DNA of 58,363 nt from Thauera phenolivorans (GCF_001696715.1 NZ_MBFM01000005.1:218307-276669); one strand, 5' to 3'; shown: positions 26,200 to 34,773, counted from the stretch's first letter. Translations and numbers: made by a program. The notes: generated by a model from the sequence alone, not told the origin.

Positions 26200-27660
26200 T
26201 TGACCCCGACCTCCCCGCTTTCCCCGCTCGAAGCCCGCTGGCTGGCCGAAGTCGTGCGCCGGCACGAGGACCGCAACGGCCTGCTCGAGGATTCCGCCGC
26301 ACTGCTCGCGGCACGCGCAGCGCCGCCCGAACTGGGCGAACGCATCCTGCGCCGGGCGGACGTGGTCGGCGAGCGCGAGGGCTGGCGCGAGGCGATCCGG
26401 CGCTGGCACGGCCGCGCCCGGCTCGCCCTGCTGGCGGCGGCGGTGCTCGCGCTGGTGTTCGGATTCGGCGCCGCGGCGGGCGTGCTCGGCGACGGCAGCC
26501 GGCCGGTGAATGTGGTGTGGGCGCTCGGCGGCCTGCTCGGCGTGCATCTCGCCAGCCTGCTGCTGTGGCTGCTCGGCATGCTGCTCGCCGGCCGCAGCCG
26601 CGGCGCCTCGTTGCAGATCGGCGGCCTGCTCGGGCGGCTGTGGCTGCGCCTGGTGGCGGCGCTCGACCGCTCGCCGGCAGCCGAGGGCCTGCCCGCCGCG
26701 CTCGGCCATCTGCTCGGACGCTCGCGCCTCGCCACCTGGGGCCTGGGCGCGATCACCCACGGTTTGTGGACCCTCGCGCTCGCCGGCGCCGCGGGCGGCG
26801 TGCTGCTGCTGCTCGCCACCCGCAGCTACGGCTTCGTGTGGGAGACGACGATTCTGCCGGACGAGGCCTTCGTGCGCCTCACCGCGGCGCTCGGCGCGCT
26901 GCCCGCGCTGTTCGGCTTTCCGGTGCCGGACGCCGTCACGGTCGCCGCCAGCGGCAGCGCGGCGGCGCCGGGCGGGATGCTCGCCGAGGTCGGCCGGCGT
27001 GCCTGGGCGGGCTGGCTGCTTGGCGCGCTGCTCGCCTACGGGGTGCTGCCCCGCCTGCTGCTGGCCACCGGCTGCGCCCTGCTGTGGTGGCGCGGCGTGC
27101 GCACGCTCGCGCTCGACCTCGCGCTGCCCGGCTATGCGCGGCTGCGCCCGCGCCTGCTGCCCGACAGCGAGCGCATCGGCGTGCGCGACCCGGCGCCGCG
27201 GGTGATGCCGCGACCCGGCCGCCACGGCCCGCACCCGACCGGCGGCGAGGAGGCGGCGCTGGTGGCGATCGAGCTCGGCGCCGACCTGCCCTGGCCACCG
27301 CCCGCCGCCGACGAGGAGGCGATGGCGATCGCTGCCGCCGACGCCGGCCGGCTCGACAGCCGCGAGCAGCGCCGCGGCGTGCTCGAGCGCTTCGCCGAGC
27401 GTCCGCCCCATCGCCTGCTGGTGGCGATCGATGCGCGCGCCACGCCCGACCGCGGCAGCCTCGGACTGGTCGCCGAGCTTGCCGACCGCGCGGTGGAAAC
27501 CCGCGTCTGGGCACTCGGCGAGCAGGCGCTGCGCGCCGAGCGCCTCGCCCTGTGGCAGCACGGCCTCGCCGGCCTCGGCTTCACCCCCGAGGCGCTGATC
27601 ACCGACGCCGCCGCGGCGCGCGCCTGGCTGCTGCGGCCGGGCCCGGAGACTCGCTCATGA
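26200..27660 (+). CDS. DUF2868 membrane protein
   Basis: About 486 residues. The cytoplasmic N-terminus (SPLEARWLAEVVRRHEDRNG) is typical of the DUF2868 family. Four hydrophobic segments follow: residues about 73-95, 105-130, 185-215 and 265-300. The C-terminal 170 residues are soluble and contain a Rossmann-like stretch (RLLVAIDARATPDRG, then LVAELADRAVETRVW). I place the start at the TTG at 26200, since upstream codons encode an implausible Arg-rich stretch; the exact start is uncertain. The stop overlaps the start of the GTPase gene (ATGA), so the two are made together. Function is unknown; the pairing with a GTPase is a conserved arrangement for this family. Confidence 0.78.
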   Translation: MTPTSPLSPLEARWLAEVVRRHEDRNGLLEDSAALLAARAAPPELGERILRRADVVGEREGWREAIRRWHGRARLALLAAAVLALVFGFGAAAGVLGDGSRPVNVVWALGGLLGVHLASLLLWLLGMLLAGRSRGASLQIGGLLGRLWLRLVAALDRSPAAEGLPAALGHLLGRSRLATWGLGAITHGLWTLALAGAAGGVLLLLATRSYGFVWETTILPDEAFVRLTAALGALPALFGFPVPDAVTVAASGSAAAPGGMLAEVGRRAWAGWLLGALLAYGVLPRLLLATGCALLWWRGVRTLALDLALPGYARLRPRLLPDSERIGVRDPAPRVMPRPGRHGPHPTGGEEAALVAIELGADLPWPPPAADEEAMAIAAADAGRLDSREQRRGVLERFAERPPHRLLVAIDARATPDRGSLGLVAELADRAVETRVWALGEQALRAERLALWQHGLAGLGFTPEALITDAAAARAWLLRPGPETRS

Positions 27661-29042
27661 ACGACATCCTGCGGGTGGCCGTGGTCGGCCACACCAACAC
27701 CGGCAAGACCTCGCTGTTGCGCACGCTCGCGCGCGACGCCGGCTTCGGCGAGGTGTCGGACTCGGCCGGCACCACCCGCCACGTCGAAGGCCTGCGCCTG
27801 ATGGCCGACGGCAGCGCCGCGGTCGAGCTCTACGACACGCCGGGGATGGAGGATGCGATCGCGCTCCTCGAGTTCGTCGAGGGCCTGGTCGAGCCCGGCG
27901 AGCGGGTGGACGGGCCGGAGCGCGTCAGCCGCTTTCTCGACACCCTGCAGGCGGGGGCGCGATTCGAGCAGGAGGCGAAGGTGCTGCGCCAGATGCTGGC
28001 CAGCGACGCCGCGCTCTACGTGGTCGATGCGCGCGACCCGGTGCTGCCCAAGCACCGCGACGAGCTCGCGCTGCTCGCCGACTGCGGCCGTCCGCTGCTG
28101 CCGGTGCTGAACTTCATCGCGTCGCCCGAGGCGCGCGCCGACGAGTGGCGTGCCGCGCTCGCCCGCCTCGGCCTGCATGCGGTGGTCGTGTTCGACACCG
28201 TCGCCCCGGCGCTCGACGGCGAGCGCCAGCTCTTCGACACCCTCGCCACCCTGATCCATGCCCACCGCCCGGCGCTCGAGCGCCTCAACGCCGCGCGTGC
28301 GCGCGAGGCCGGCGAGCGCCGTGACGCCGCCCGCCGCCTGGTCGCCGAGCTGCTGGTCGAGCTCGCCGCCCGTCGTGACCGCGTCGAGGGCGATTCCGAG
28401 CACGCGCTGCGCGCCGCGGTCGAGCGCATGCGCGAGGCGGCGCGCGTGCGCGAGCAGGCCTGCGTCGATGCCCTGCTGCGGCTGTACCGCTTCCGCCCCG
28501 ACGACGCGCGCACCGAGGCGCTGCCGCTCTCCGACGGGCGCTGGGAGGACGACCTCTTCAATCCCGAGACCCTGCGCGAGATGGGCGTGCGGCTGTCGTC
28601 CGGCATGGCCGCGGGCGCCGCTGCCGGGGTCGGCATCGACCTCATGACCGGCGGCCTCACTCTCGGCGCCGCCGCCGCGCTCGGTGCACTCGCCGGCGGC
28701 CTGTGGCAGACCTTCGGCCACTACGGCGAGCGGCTCGCGGCGAAGCTGCGCGGCCAGCGCGAGCTCACGGTGGACGATGCGATCCTGCGCGTGGTCGCGC
28801 TGCGCCAGCGGCGCCTGCTCGCCGCGCTCGAAGGCCGGGGCCACGCGGCGATGGCGCCGATCGAGTTGGGCGACGATGACGTCAGCGTCGGCACCGATGC
28901 GGCCACCCGGCGCTGGCGCGAGGGCCGCCTGCCCGCCGCGCTGGCGAAGGCGCGCGCCCATCCCGAGTGGGCCCGCGCCGGCGACGACGGCGACCGCGAG
29001 GAGGCGGTGGCCGAGCTCGCCGAGGCGTTGGCCACCCACTGA
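27657..29042 (+). CDS. GTPase with DUF3482 C-terminal domain
   Basis: A 461-residue protein. The N-terminal GTPase shows G1 GHTNTGKTS (residues 11-19), a G2-like SAGTTRHVEG, and G3 DTPG near residue 64. The expected base-recognition NKxD is replaced by LNFIAS near residue 150, so guanine specificity is read differently. The C-terminal DUF3482 part has a coiled-coil-like stretch (residues about 205-275), then a Gly/Ala-rich hydrophobic segment (MAAGAAAGVGIDLMTGGLTLG, residues about 320-350) that could insert into or lie on the membrane. It overlaps the DUF2868 gene and probably acts at the membrane with it. Role unknown. Confidence 0.82.
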   Translation: MNDILRVAVVGHTNTGKTSLLRTLARDAGFGEVSDSAGTTRHVEGLRLMADGSAAVELYDTPGMEDAIALLEFVEGLVEPGERVDGPERVSRFLDTLQAGARFEQEAKVLRQMLASDAALYVVDARDPVLPKHRDELALLADCGRPLLPVLNFIASPEARADEWRAALARLGLHAVVVFDTVAPALDGERQLFDTLATLIHAHRPALERLNAARAREAGERRDAARRLVAELLVELAARRDRVEGDSEHALRAAVERMREAARVREQACVDALLRLYRFRPDDARTEALPLSDGRWEDDLFNPETLREMGVRLSSGMAAGAAAGVGIDLMTGGLTLGAAAALGALAGGLWQTFGHYGERLAAKLRGQRELTVDDAILRVVALRQRRLLAALEGRGHAAMAPIELGDDDVSVGTDAATRRWREGRLPAALAKARAHPEWARAGDDGDREEAVAELAEALATH

Positions 29043-29072
29043 AATAGCGGCGGTCGTACCGGCGGCGCGGTT

Positions 29073-29100
29073 GCTATCGCCCTGGGGGCAGGGCTCCTAC
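29073..29100 (-). repeat. Single GTAG-type REP element
   Basis: Read on the minus strand it starts GTAGGAGCCCTGCCCCCAGG and continues GCGATAGC. It differs from the unit at 21961-21988 by one base in 28. It lies between converging genes and overlaps the last codon of the NERD-helicase, whose TAG stop (29097-29099) is the TAG of the GTAG head. Confidence 0.78.
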
Positions 29101-30803
29101 ACGGTGTTCGGCGACGCGGTGCTCGGCGACGAGGCAGCGGGCGCGGGATGCAGCAACGCCGCGCTGCGCGCCGAGGCGACGAAGATCAGCTTCATCGTCG
29201 CCCGCGTGGCGCCGACGAAGAGCTTGCGCATCGCCAGCTCGTCGAGGGTCTCGAAGTCGATCTCGGTGAAGATCACGCACGGCGCGGACTGGCCCTTGAA
29301 GCGGTACACCGAGTCGATCAGCAACTCCCCGGGCGAATGCTCGGGCTCGCCGAGCAGGTCGTAGCGGCCGGTGAAGGCGCGCAGCCGGTGCGGGCCGAGG
29401 CGGTCGAGTGGGGTGAAGCGCGAATGCTCGCGGCCGCGGAAGGTCAGGATGACGATCATCTCGCGCCGGAAGCCGAGCCCGATCGCGCGCGTGATCGCGC
29501 GCTTGGTGGCGTCGAGCATGCCCGCCTCGTCCTGCCATTCGAGGACCTCCGGTTGGCTGTCGGTGACCGGACTGCCGGCGCGAACCGGCGCGGGCAGCGG
29601 CAGGCGTGCGTTGAGCAGGGCGAGCACGTCGGCCGGCGTGCGGTAGTTGGTGTCGGCGCCGAGCCCGACCCAGCCCGGCAGCGCCACCGGCGGGCGGCCG
29701 TAGAGGTTCTGCAGCGGATCTTCCAGCCACCAGGCGCGGCCACCCTCGGCGAGCAGGGCGAGGAGCGCGTCGCGCCATGGTTCGGCGAAGTCCTGGCCCT
29801 CGTCGACGATGATCTCATCGAAGCGCCAGGCGGGCTCGGGCTGGGCGGCGACCAGTTCGGCGAACTCGGTTTCCATGCGGCGGAAGGCGCCGGGCGCGCC
29901 GTAGGCCGGGCGGCGGCCGGCGGCGCGCAGGCGGCGGTCGCAGAGCTGGTGATAGGTCGCGACCTCGCCGCCGGACGGCACGATCAGCGCGAAATGGTCG
30001 GCCAGCGGGCGGTTGTAGCAGACGTAGAGCGGGCGCCGCCCGGCGGCGAGGGCGTCGGCGTAGGCGGCGAGCGCGAGCTGGGTCTTGCCGCTGCCGGCGG
30101 TTGCGGTGACCCGCAGCCGGTGCGGGCTCATCGTGATCCGTCGCGCCCATTCCGCCAGCCCGCCCGACAACCGGGTGGTGAGCGCATTCGCCTCGCCGGC
30201 GAGCGCCTGCACGTCGGGCACGAGCTCGAGCAGGTCGGCGAAGAAGCGGTGCACCGCCTGGCGGCGGGTGGCGTCGAGGACCGGCTCGCCGTCGTCGTCG
30301 CGGGTCAGCGCACGCACGACCGCCACCAGGTGCTCGCGCTGTTGCGCATCGACGATGCGGCTCGGGTCGAGGCCGGCGGTGCCGGGCTGGCGCACGGTGT
30401 AGTCGGGGCAGTGGAAGACGATGTCGACCGCCGGTTCGTGCGGCGCGAGCAGGGGGCGCAGGCGGGCGCGCAAGGCCTCGGCGCTGCGCGCGAGCTCGAC
30501 GCTGATGCGGCGTGCGCGGTGGCCGCTGCCCTGGCCGTGGGCGCGCACCAGCCCCTCCGCACCTTCGTCGAGGAAGCCCGAGTGCTGTTCGATCAGCAGC
30601 ACCCGGCCGCCCGGACCGACGACCGCGAAGGAGATCTCGCCGAAGATCGCGTGCGCGCCCTCCGCCCGCGTCCAGTGCAGGCCGTGGTAGATCGCGAACT
30701 CGTCCGGCAGGCCGTCGGCGAGCCGGGCGAGGGTGGCGAGCTCGCGCGCGCGCGCACCGGTCGCGGGCAGCTGGCGCCAGCCGGCGGGGTGGGTCAGGGC
30801 CAT
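29097..30803 (-). CDS. NERD-domain / UvrD-like superfamily 1 helicase
   Basis: A 568-residue protein. Residues about 25-130 resemble a NERD nuclease-related domain (DEFAIYHGLHW, then GEISFAVVGPGGRVLLIEQHSG). The helicase core follows: motif I TATAGSGKTQLALA near residue 240, Q-like YVCYNRPLADHF, motif II IIVDEGQDF near residue 330, motif III WWLEDPLQNLYG, motif V YRFKGQSAPCVIF near residue 520 and motif VI KLFVGATRATMKL near residue 545. It should use ATP to act on DNA or RNA, perhaps with cleavage by the NERD part. A GAGGAG ribosome-binding site precedes the ATG at 30803. The last residues and stop lie in a REP element. Its biological role is unknown; NERD-helicases occur in both repair and defence contexts. 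Confidence 0.8.
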   Translation of the reverse strand: MALTHPAGWRQLPATGARARELATLARLADGLPDEFAIYHGLHWTRAEGAHAIFGEISFAVVGPGGRVLLIEQHSGFLDEGAEGLVRAHGQGSGHRARRISVELARSAEALRARLRPLLAPHEPAVDIVFHCPDYTVRQPGTAGLDPSRIVDAQQREHLVAVVRALTRDDDGEPVLDATRRQAVHRFFADLLELVPDVQALAGEANALTTRLSGGLAEWARRITMSPHRLRVTATAGSGKTQLALAAYADALAAGRRPLYVCYNRPLADHFALIVPSGGEVATYHQLCDRRLRAAGRRPAYGAPGAFRRMETEFAELVAAQPEPAWRFDEIIVDEGQDFAEPWRDALLALLAEGGRAWWLEDPLQNLYGRPPVALPGWVGLGADTNYRTPADVLALLNARLPLPAPVRAGSPVTDSQPEVLEWQDEAGMLDATKRAITRAIGLGFRREMIVILTFRGREHSRFTPLDRLGPHRLRAFTGRYDLLGEPEHSPGELLIDSVYRFKGQSAPCVIFTEIDFETLDELAMRKLFVGATRATMKLIFVASARSAALLHPAPAASSPSTASPNTV

Positions 30804-30905
30804 GGCGGTGCTCCTCGGGCGAGCGTTGGAAGTTCCGGCAAGCGCGGATCGGAACGACTAGATTGAAAGAGGTGGAAGCGTGAATTGATGCCTTGACGAG
30901 GTCGG

Positions 30906-30957
30906 GGTTCCTCCTTCCCGGACAGGTAGGGATCCTTCCGAAGGGGAAGGACGAACC
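30906..30957. repeat. Imperfect inverted repeat upstream of the CBS gene
   Basis: GGTTCCTCCTTCCC (30906-30919) is nearly the inverse of GGGGAAGGACGAACC (30943-30957), with an inner CCTTCC/GGAAGG hairpin option (30934-30950). It lies in the 227-base divergent gap between the NERD-helicase and the CBS gene, 74 bases before the CBS start. It could be an operator or a leader structure. Confidence 0.4.
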
Positions 30958-31030
30958 TGCGGCCGGCTCATCCGCGCGCTGCGTCCACGGAATGAATATT
31001 AACGATAGCGCGCTGCGCTGGGAGGGAGCC

Positions 31031-31456
31031 ATGACCAACCGTTGCCTCGGACTGATCATCAAGGATCAGGATCCATTGACCCTGCCGCTCGAAGCGAGCG
31101 TGCAGCAGGCTTGCGAGCGGATGTGGGAGCGGCGCGTCGGCGCGGTGCTGGTCACCGACGACAAGGGCATACTGGCCGGGATCTTCACCGGGCGCGACGC
31201 GGTGAAGATGCTTGCCGAGGGCGGCCATCCGGGCGAGGTCCGGCTTGCCGCGGCGATGACGGCCGAGCCGGACACGATCGACTGTTTGTGCACCGCGATC
31301 GATGCGCTGCGTATGATGAGCGATGGCGGCTACCGTCACCTGCCCTGTGTCGATGAGCAGGGGCGGATCAGGGGCATCGTCTCGCGCGGTGATTTCCAGG
31401 GCCTCGAGCTCGACCGGCTCGAGGAGGAAACGACGCTGTGGGAGCGGATCTGCTGA
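31031..31456 (+). CDS. Paired CBS-domain protein
   Basis: A 141-residue Bateman-module protein: CBS 1 about residues 8-65 (GAVLVTDDKGILAGIFTGRDAVKML) and CBS 2 about residues 74-130 (YRHLPCVDEQGRIRGIVSRGDFQGLE). It has no fused catalytic or transport domain, so it probably regulates another protein through bound adenine nucleotides. The ATG at 31031 has a strong GGAGGGA ribosome-binding site. It differs in sequence from the CBS pair at 22063-22503, so it is not a recent duplicate. The RlpA-like gene starts 34 bases downstream. Confidence 0.9.
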   Translation: MTNRCLGLIIKDQDPLTLPLEASVQQACERMWERRVGAVLVTDDKGILAGIFTGRDAVKMLAEGGHPGEVRLAAAMTAEPDTIDCLCTAIDALRMMSDGGYRHLPCVDEQGRIRGIVSRGDFQGLELDRLEEETTLWERIC

Positions 31457-31490
31457 ACCGGCCGCCTTCCCGCAATCGCCGGAGCAAACC

Positions 31491-31895
31491 GTGAAAGCAA
31501 CGCGCTCGATCCTCGCCCTTGCCGCCGCCATCGCCCTGCTGGGGCTGGCGCCTGCCGCCATTCCGACCGCGGCGGCCCAGGCCGTCGTGGGCGGGCAGTC
31601 CGCCGCCGAAGCCGGTCGCCTCGCCTGGTACGGTAACAAGTTCGCCGGCCGGCGCACCGCCAGCGGCGAGCGTTTCGATCCGAACGCGCTGACGATGGCG
31701 CACAAGACGCTGCCCTTCGGCACCCGGGTGAAGGTGACCAACCTCGACAACGAGCGCAGCGTGGTGGTGCGGGTCAACGATCGCGGTCCGACCCAGCCCG
31801 ACCGCGTGGGCGATGTGTCGCACGCCGCGGCAAAACGGCTCGGCATGCTGCGCGCGGGCGTGGTCGATGCCCGGCTGGAGGTGGTCGACCGCTAG
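31491..31895 (+). CDS. RlpA-like septal-ring/peptidoglycan protein (double-psi beta-barrel)
   Basis: A 134-residue exported protein starting with GTG (VKATRSILALAAA), which has GGAGC about 7 bases upstream. A signal peptide spans residues 1-29 (ending PTAAAQA). The mature part is a single RlpA double-psi barrel: RLAWYGNKFAGRRTASGERFDPNALTMAHKTLPFGTRVKVTNL, then VVVRVNDRGP. The NDRGP motif carries the catalytic-type Asp of RlpA lytic transglycosylases. It lacks the SPOR domain that directs RlpA to the septum and lacks a lipobox, so it is a soluble short form of uncertain target. Confidence 0.87.
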   Translation: MKATRSILALAAAIALLGLAPAAIPTAAAQAVVGGQSAAEAGRLAWYGNKFAGRRTASGERFDPNALTMAHKTLPFGTRVKVTNLDNERSVVVRVNDRGPTQPDRVGDVSHAAAKRLGMLRAGVVDARLEVVDR

Positions 31896-32109
31896 CGGGA
31901 AGCGGGGCCCTACGCCGGGCGGGTGAAAGCGCACCCCGGCCATAGCGCGCCGTGATTTCTGCCCATCCTGGGGCTTCGGAAACATCATCGGTCGTCTTGC
32001 GGCGCGGTGCTAAAAAGAAGCTGTAGGGACATTGCGTATGACTTGCATTCGCCTGTCCGACAAAGGGCGAAGCCTGAGCGCGCCAGACTTCCTTGCCGTG
32101 CAATGCGGC

Positions 32110-32143
32110 GCAGGGACCAGCGGTCGAAGCCCGCGGTCCCTGC
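32110..32143 (+). promoter_or_regulatory. 9-bp stem-loop in the leader of the Sel1-like gene
   Basis: GCAGGGACC (32110-32118) is the exact inverse of GGTCCCTGC (32135-32143) around a 16-base loop. The hairpin ends 2-3 bases before the GGGAGGGAG ribosome-binding site of the gene starting at 32159, so it could affect mRNA stability or initiation. The rest of the 263-base gap (31896-32158) shows nothing I can name. Confidence 0.4.
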
Positions 32144-32158
32144 GGGAGGGAGATCATC

Positions 32159-32479
32159 ATGACCACCCGATTCCTCGGAATCATCGCCGCGGCGACGCTG
32201 TTCGCGTCCGCCGGGCCGGCGAGCGCTTTGTGCCAGTCGGCCGAGCTCGATGCGGCGATTGACGACCACCGTTACGACGAAGCCCTGACCAGGGTGAGAC
32301 AGCTTGCGGACGCCGGTGTCCCCGACTGCCAGCGTGCCGCCGGCCTGATGCTGCGGTACGGCGAACGCCTCTACGGCAGCGAGATTCATGCCGATCCGGT
32401 GCAGGCGCGTCGCTACCTCGAGATGGCCGCGAAGCAGGGCGACGCCTTTGCCGTCCGGCTGCTGGCGCGGCGCGAATAG
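32159..32479 (+). CDS. Small exported Sel1-like repeat protein
   Basis: A 106-residue protein with a signal peptide (MTTRFLGIIAAATLFASAGPASA, cleavage near residue 23) and about 83 mature residues. The mature part contains helices like one or two Sel1/TPR units: YDEALTRVRQLADAGVPDCQRAAGLML and ADPVQARRYLEMAAKQGDAFAVRLLA. Two Cys residues (LCQS and PDCQ) might form a disulfide in the periplasm. The start at 32159 has a strong GGGAGGGA ribosome-binding site. I cannot assign a function; Sel1-type repeats usually mediate protein contacts. Confidence 0.72.
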   Translation: MTTRFLGIIAAATLFASAGPASALCQSAELDAAIDDHRYDEALTRVRQLADAGVPDCQRAAGLMLRYGERLYGSEIHADPVQARRYLEMAAKQGDAFAVRLLARRE

Positions 32480-32518
32480 GCGCTCCCTTGCGCGTGCCGA
32501 TCGGCTAAGCTTGCGGGC

Positions 32519-32599
32519 ATGTCGCTGATCCCGCCCGTTCCCGTCACTTCGTACCCGATTCCGATCCCGTCCTTCGTTTTCCGCCCGAGGGGCGGCTGA
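32519..32599 (+). CDS. Possible 26-aa proline-rich upstream ORF
   Basis: An ATG at 32519 opens a 26-codon frame (MSLIPPVPVTSYPIPIPSF, ending RPRGG) whose TGA at 32597-32599 abuts the ATG at 32600 in front of the DUF188 gene. The peptide is Pro/Ile-rich. A short GCGGG lies upstream but is a weak ribosome-binding site. It may be a leader peptide or chance; there is no other support. Confidence 0.2.
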   Translation: MSLIPPVPVTSYPIPIPSFVFRPRGG

Positions 32600-32617
32600 A
32601 TGGAGGCGCCGCCCCGA

Positions 32618-33061
32618 ATGCAGATCTGGGTCGACGCTGACGCCTGCCCCGCGGTGATCAAGGACATGCTGTTCCGTGCCGCCGCGCGCACCGAGCGGAT
32701 GCTGACCCTGGTCGCCAATCAGCCGCTGCGCGCGCCGGCCTCGCCCTGGGTGCGCGCGGTGCAGGTGCCGCAGGGCTTCGACGAGGCCGACCGCTACATC
32801 GCCGAGCGCGTCGGCGCGGGCGATCTGGTGATCACCGCCGACATCCCGCTCGCCGCCGAGGTGGTCGCGCGCGATGCGCATGCGCTCAGCCCGCGCGGCG
32901 AGCTCTTCGGCACGGAAAACATCCGCGAGCTGCTCGACATGCGCAACTTCATGGATACCCTGCGCGCCACCGGGGTCGATACCGGCGGCCCGGCGGCGTT
33001 CAGCGCGGCCGACGGCAAGGCCTTCGCCAGCCGGCTCGACGCCTTCCTGCGCAGCCGATGA
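32618..33061 (+). CDS. YaiI/YqxD family protein (DUF188)
   Basis: A 147-residue cytosolic protein. It begins [18 protein letters not shown], the DUF188 signature (VDADACP), and has [16 protein letters not shown] near residue 75 and [20 protein letters not shown] near residue 105. The fold is PIN/NYN-like, with conserved acidic residues suggesting a nuclease, although no activity is established. I prefer the ATG at 32618 because GGAGG lies at suitable distance; an ATG at 32600 would add six residues. Its stop overlaps the start of the esterase gene (ATGA). Confidence 0.88.
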   Translation: MQIWVDADACPAVIKDMLFRAAARTERMLTLVANQPLRAPASPWVRAVQVPQGFDEADRYIAERVGAGDLVITADIPLAAEVVARDAHALSPRGELFGTENIRELLDMRNFMDTLRATGVDTGGPAAFSAADGKAFASRLDAFLRSR

Positions 33062-34083
33062 GTCGCCGCAAGTCCCCGCTCGGCGCCGCCTTCCAGCGCG
33101 CGATGCGTTCGATGACGCGGGCGACCGTGCGCGCCGGCTCGAAGGCGGTCAACAAGGCGATGAACGACGCGGTGAAGGCGGCGGTGGCGCAGACGACGCC
33201 GCCGCCCGGCGCGGGCGACTGGATCGCCGGGCAGGCGGTCGGCCCGGGCGGGCTGCGGCGCTGGTTCCTGTTCCGTCCCCAGGGGGTGTCGAACACGGAG
33301 CGCCTGCCGCTGCTGGTGATGCTGCACGGCTGCGGCCAGACCGCGCGCAGTTTCGCGCTCAGCACGCGAATGAACCGCATCGCCGCGCGCGAGCGCTTCC
33401 TGGTGCTCTATCCCGAGCAGGACCGCATGGTGAACCCGCAGGGCTGCTGGGACTGGTACGGCACCGGCAGCGGCAAGGCGCACGCCGAGGCAGGAACGCT
33501 GATGGCGGCGATCGACCAGATCTGCCTGCTTTACCCGGTCGAACGCGAGGCGGTCGCGCTCGCTGGCATCTCGGCCGGCGCCAGCATGGCGGCGCTGCTC
33601 GCCGCCGAACACCCCGAGCGCTTTCGCGCCCTGGTGATGCATTCCGGCGTGGCGCCCGGCGCGGCGCGCTCCTCCGCCTCCGCGCTGTCGGCGATGCGCG
33701 GCCGGCGCGAGCCCGGGCTGGCGAGGATCGGGGTGCACCCGCTGCCGCCGCTGCTGGTGATCCACGGCAGCCGGGACCTGGTGGTGGCGCCGAGCAACGG
33801 CGAAGCGGCGGTGCATCTCTGGGCCGCCGCCTGCGCCGGGCGCGCGGGCGAGCCGCGCCGGGTACAGCGCGGCCAGCGCCACGCGACGATGGTCACCGAT
33901 TTCCGCGCCGGAGGCCGTGTCGTCGCCAGCCTGCACGAGGTCGAGGGCCTCGGCCACGCCTGGAGCGGCGGCGACGGCCGCCAGCACTTCAGCGACCCGG
34001 AGGGGCCCGACGCCTCGCGCCTGGCCTGGGCCTTCTTCGCCCGCCAGCTGCGCGCGCGCGCCGGCCGGCGCGGCACGAACTGA
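33058..34083 (+). CDS. PHB depolymerase-family esterase (LpqC-like)
   Basis: A 341-residue serine hydrolase of the extracellular PHB-depolymerase / feruloyl-esterase-like family. The basic N-terminus (residues 1-45) has no clear signal peptide. Motifs are [15 protein letters not shown] (oxyanion hole, near residue 88), QGCWDWYG near residue 127, the nucleophile [12 protein letters not shown] (Ser near residue 173), an acid near SRDLVV (residue about 243) and the His in [10 protein letters not shown] near residue 305. Substrates range from short polyesters to aryl esters; PHB activity is not assured. It is coupled to the DUF188 gene and followed by modB after 11 bases. Confidence 0.86.
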   Translation: MSRRKSPLGAAFQRAMRSMTRATVRAGSKAVNKAMNDAVKAAVAQTTPPPGAGDWIAGQAVGPGGLRRWFLFRPQGVSNTERLPLLVMLHGCGQTARSFALSTRMNRIAARERFLVLYPEQDRMVNPQGCWDWYGTGSGKAHAEAGTLMAAIDQICLLYPVEREAVALAGISAGASMAALLAAEHPERFRALVMHSGVAPGAARSSASALSAMRGRREPGLARIGVHPLPPLLVIHGSRDLVVAPSNGEAAVHLWAAACAGRAGEPRRVQRGQRHATMVTDFRAGGRVVASLHEVEGLGHAWSGGDGRQHFSDPEGPDASRLAWAFFARQLRARAGRRGTN

Positions 34084-34094
34084 GCGCTGTACCG

Positions 34095-34772
34095 ATGCTC
34101 GACGCGACCGACCTCGGCGCGATCCGCCTCACCCTCGAGCTGGCGGCGGTCAGCACCGCGATCCTGCTCGTGATCGGCACCCCGCTCGCATGGTGGCTGG
34201 CGACCACCCGCTCGCGCTGGAAGGCGGTGCTCGGCGCCCTGGTGGCGCTGCCGCTGGTGCTGCCGCCGACCGTGCTCGGCTTCTACCTGCTGGTGGCGAT
34301 GGGGCCGCAGGGTCCGATCGGGCGGCTCACCGGCGCGCTCGGCCTCGGCACGCTGGCCTTTTCCTTCGCCGGCCTGGTGGTCGGCTCGGTCATCTACTCG
34401 CTGCCCTTCGTGGTGCAGCCGCTGCGCCAGGCCTTCGAGGCGATCGGCCGCCGTCCGCTCGAGGTCGCCGCCACCCTGCGCGCCGGGCCGTGGGACCGCT
34501 TCGTGTCGGTGGTGCTGCCGCTCGCGCGCCCCGGCTTCCTCACCGCGACGGTGCTCGGCTTCGCCCACACCGTCGGCGAGTTCGGCGTGGTGCTGATGAT
34601 CGGCGGCAACATCCCCGACCGCACCCGGGTGGTTTCGGTGCAGATCTACGACCACGTCGAGGCGCTCGAGTATGCGCGCGCGCACTGGCTCGCCGGCGGC
34701 ATGGTGGCCTTCTCCTTCCTCGTGCTGCTGCTGCTTTATTCCGGCCGCCGCAGCCGGCCGGACTGGACCTGA
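34095..34772 (+). CDS. modB: Molybdate ABC transporter permease ModB
   Basis: A 225-residue inner-membrane permease with five to six helices. The binding-protein-dependent transport signature is visible as [29 protein letters not shown] (EAA loop, residues about 128-156). [25 protein letters not shown] near residue 158 is the ModB hallmark. It forms the channel for molybdate or tungstate. The ATG at 34095 comes 11 bases after the esterase gene. No modA binding-protein gene is in the window, so the binding protein must be encoded elsewhere. Confidence 0.92.
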   Translation: MLDATDLGAIRLTLELAAVSTAILLVIGTPLAWWLATTRSRWKAVLGALVALPLVLPPTVLGFYLLVAMGPQGPIGRLTGALGLGTLAFSFAGLVVGSVIYSLPFVVQPLRQAFEAIGRRPLEVAATLRAGPWDRFVSVVLPLARPGFLTATVLGFAHTVGEFGVVLMIGGNIPDRTRVVSVQIYDHVEALEYARAHWLAGGMVAFSFLVLLLLYSGRRSRPDWT

Positions 34773-34773
34773 G

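Noticed and set aside
27132-29039. 635-codon minus-strand frame opposite the DUF3482 GTPase
   Set aside because: Antisense to a GTPase with intact G1/G3 motifs; composition is typical of shadow frames.
29073-29100. REP hairpin as an intrinsic terminator between converging genes
   Set aside because: The stem is only 5 bp and no U-tract follows on either strand; its near-identity to the unit at 21961-21988 makes a REP the better explanation.
33058-34083. True secreted PHB depolymerase linked to the phasin
   Set aside because: The esterase lacks a signal peptide and a substrate-binding domain and is 29 kb away; the family includes many non-PHB esterases.
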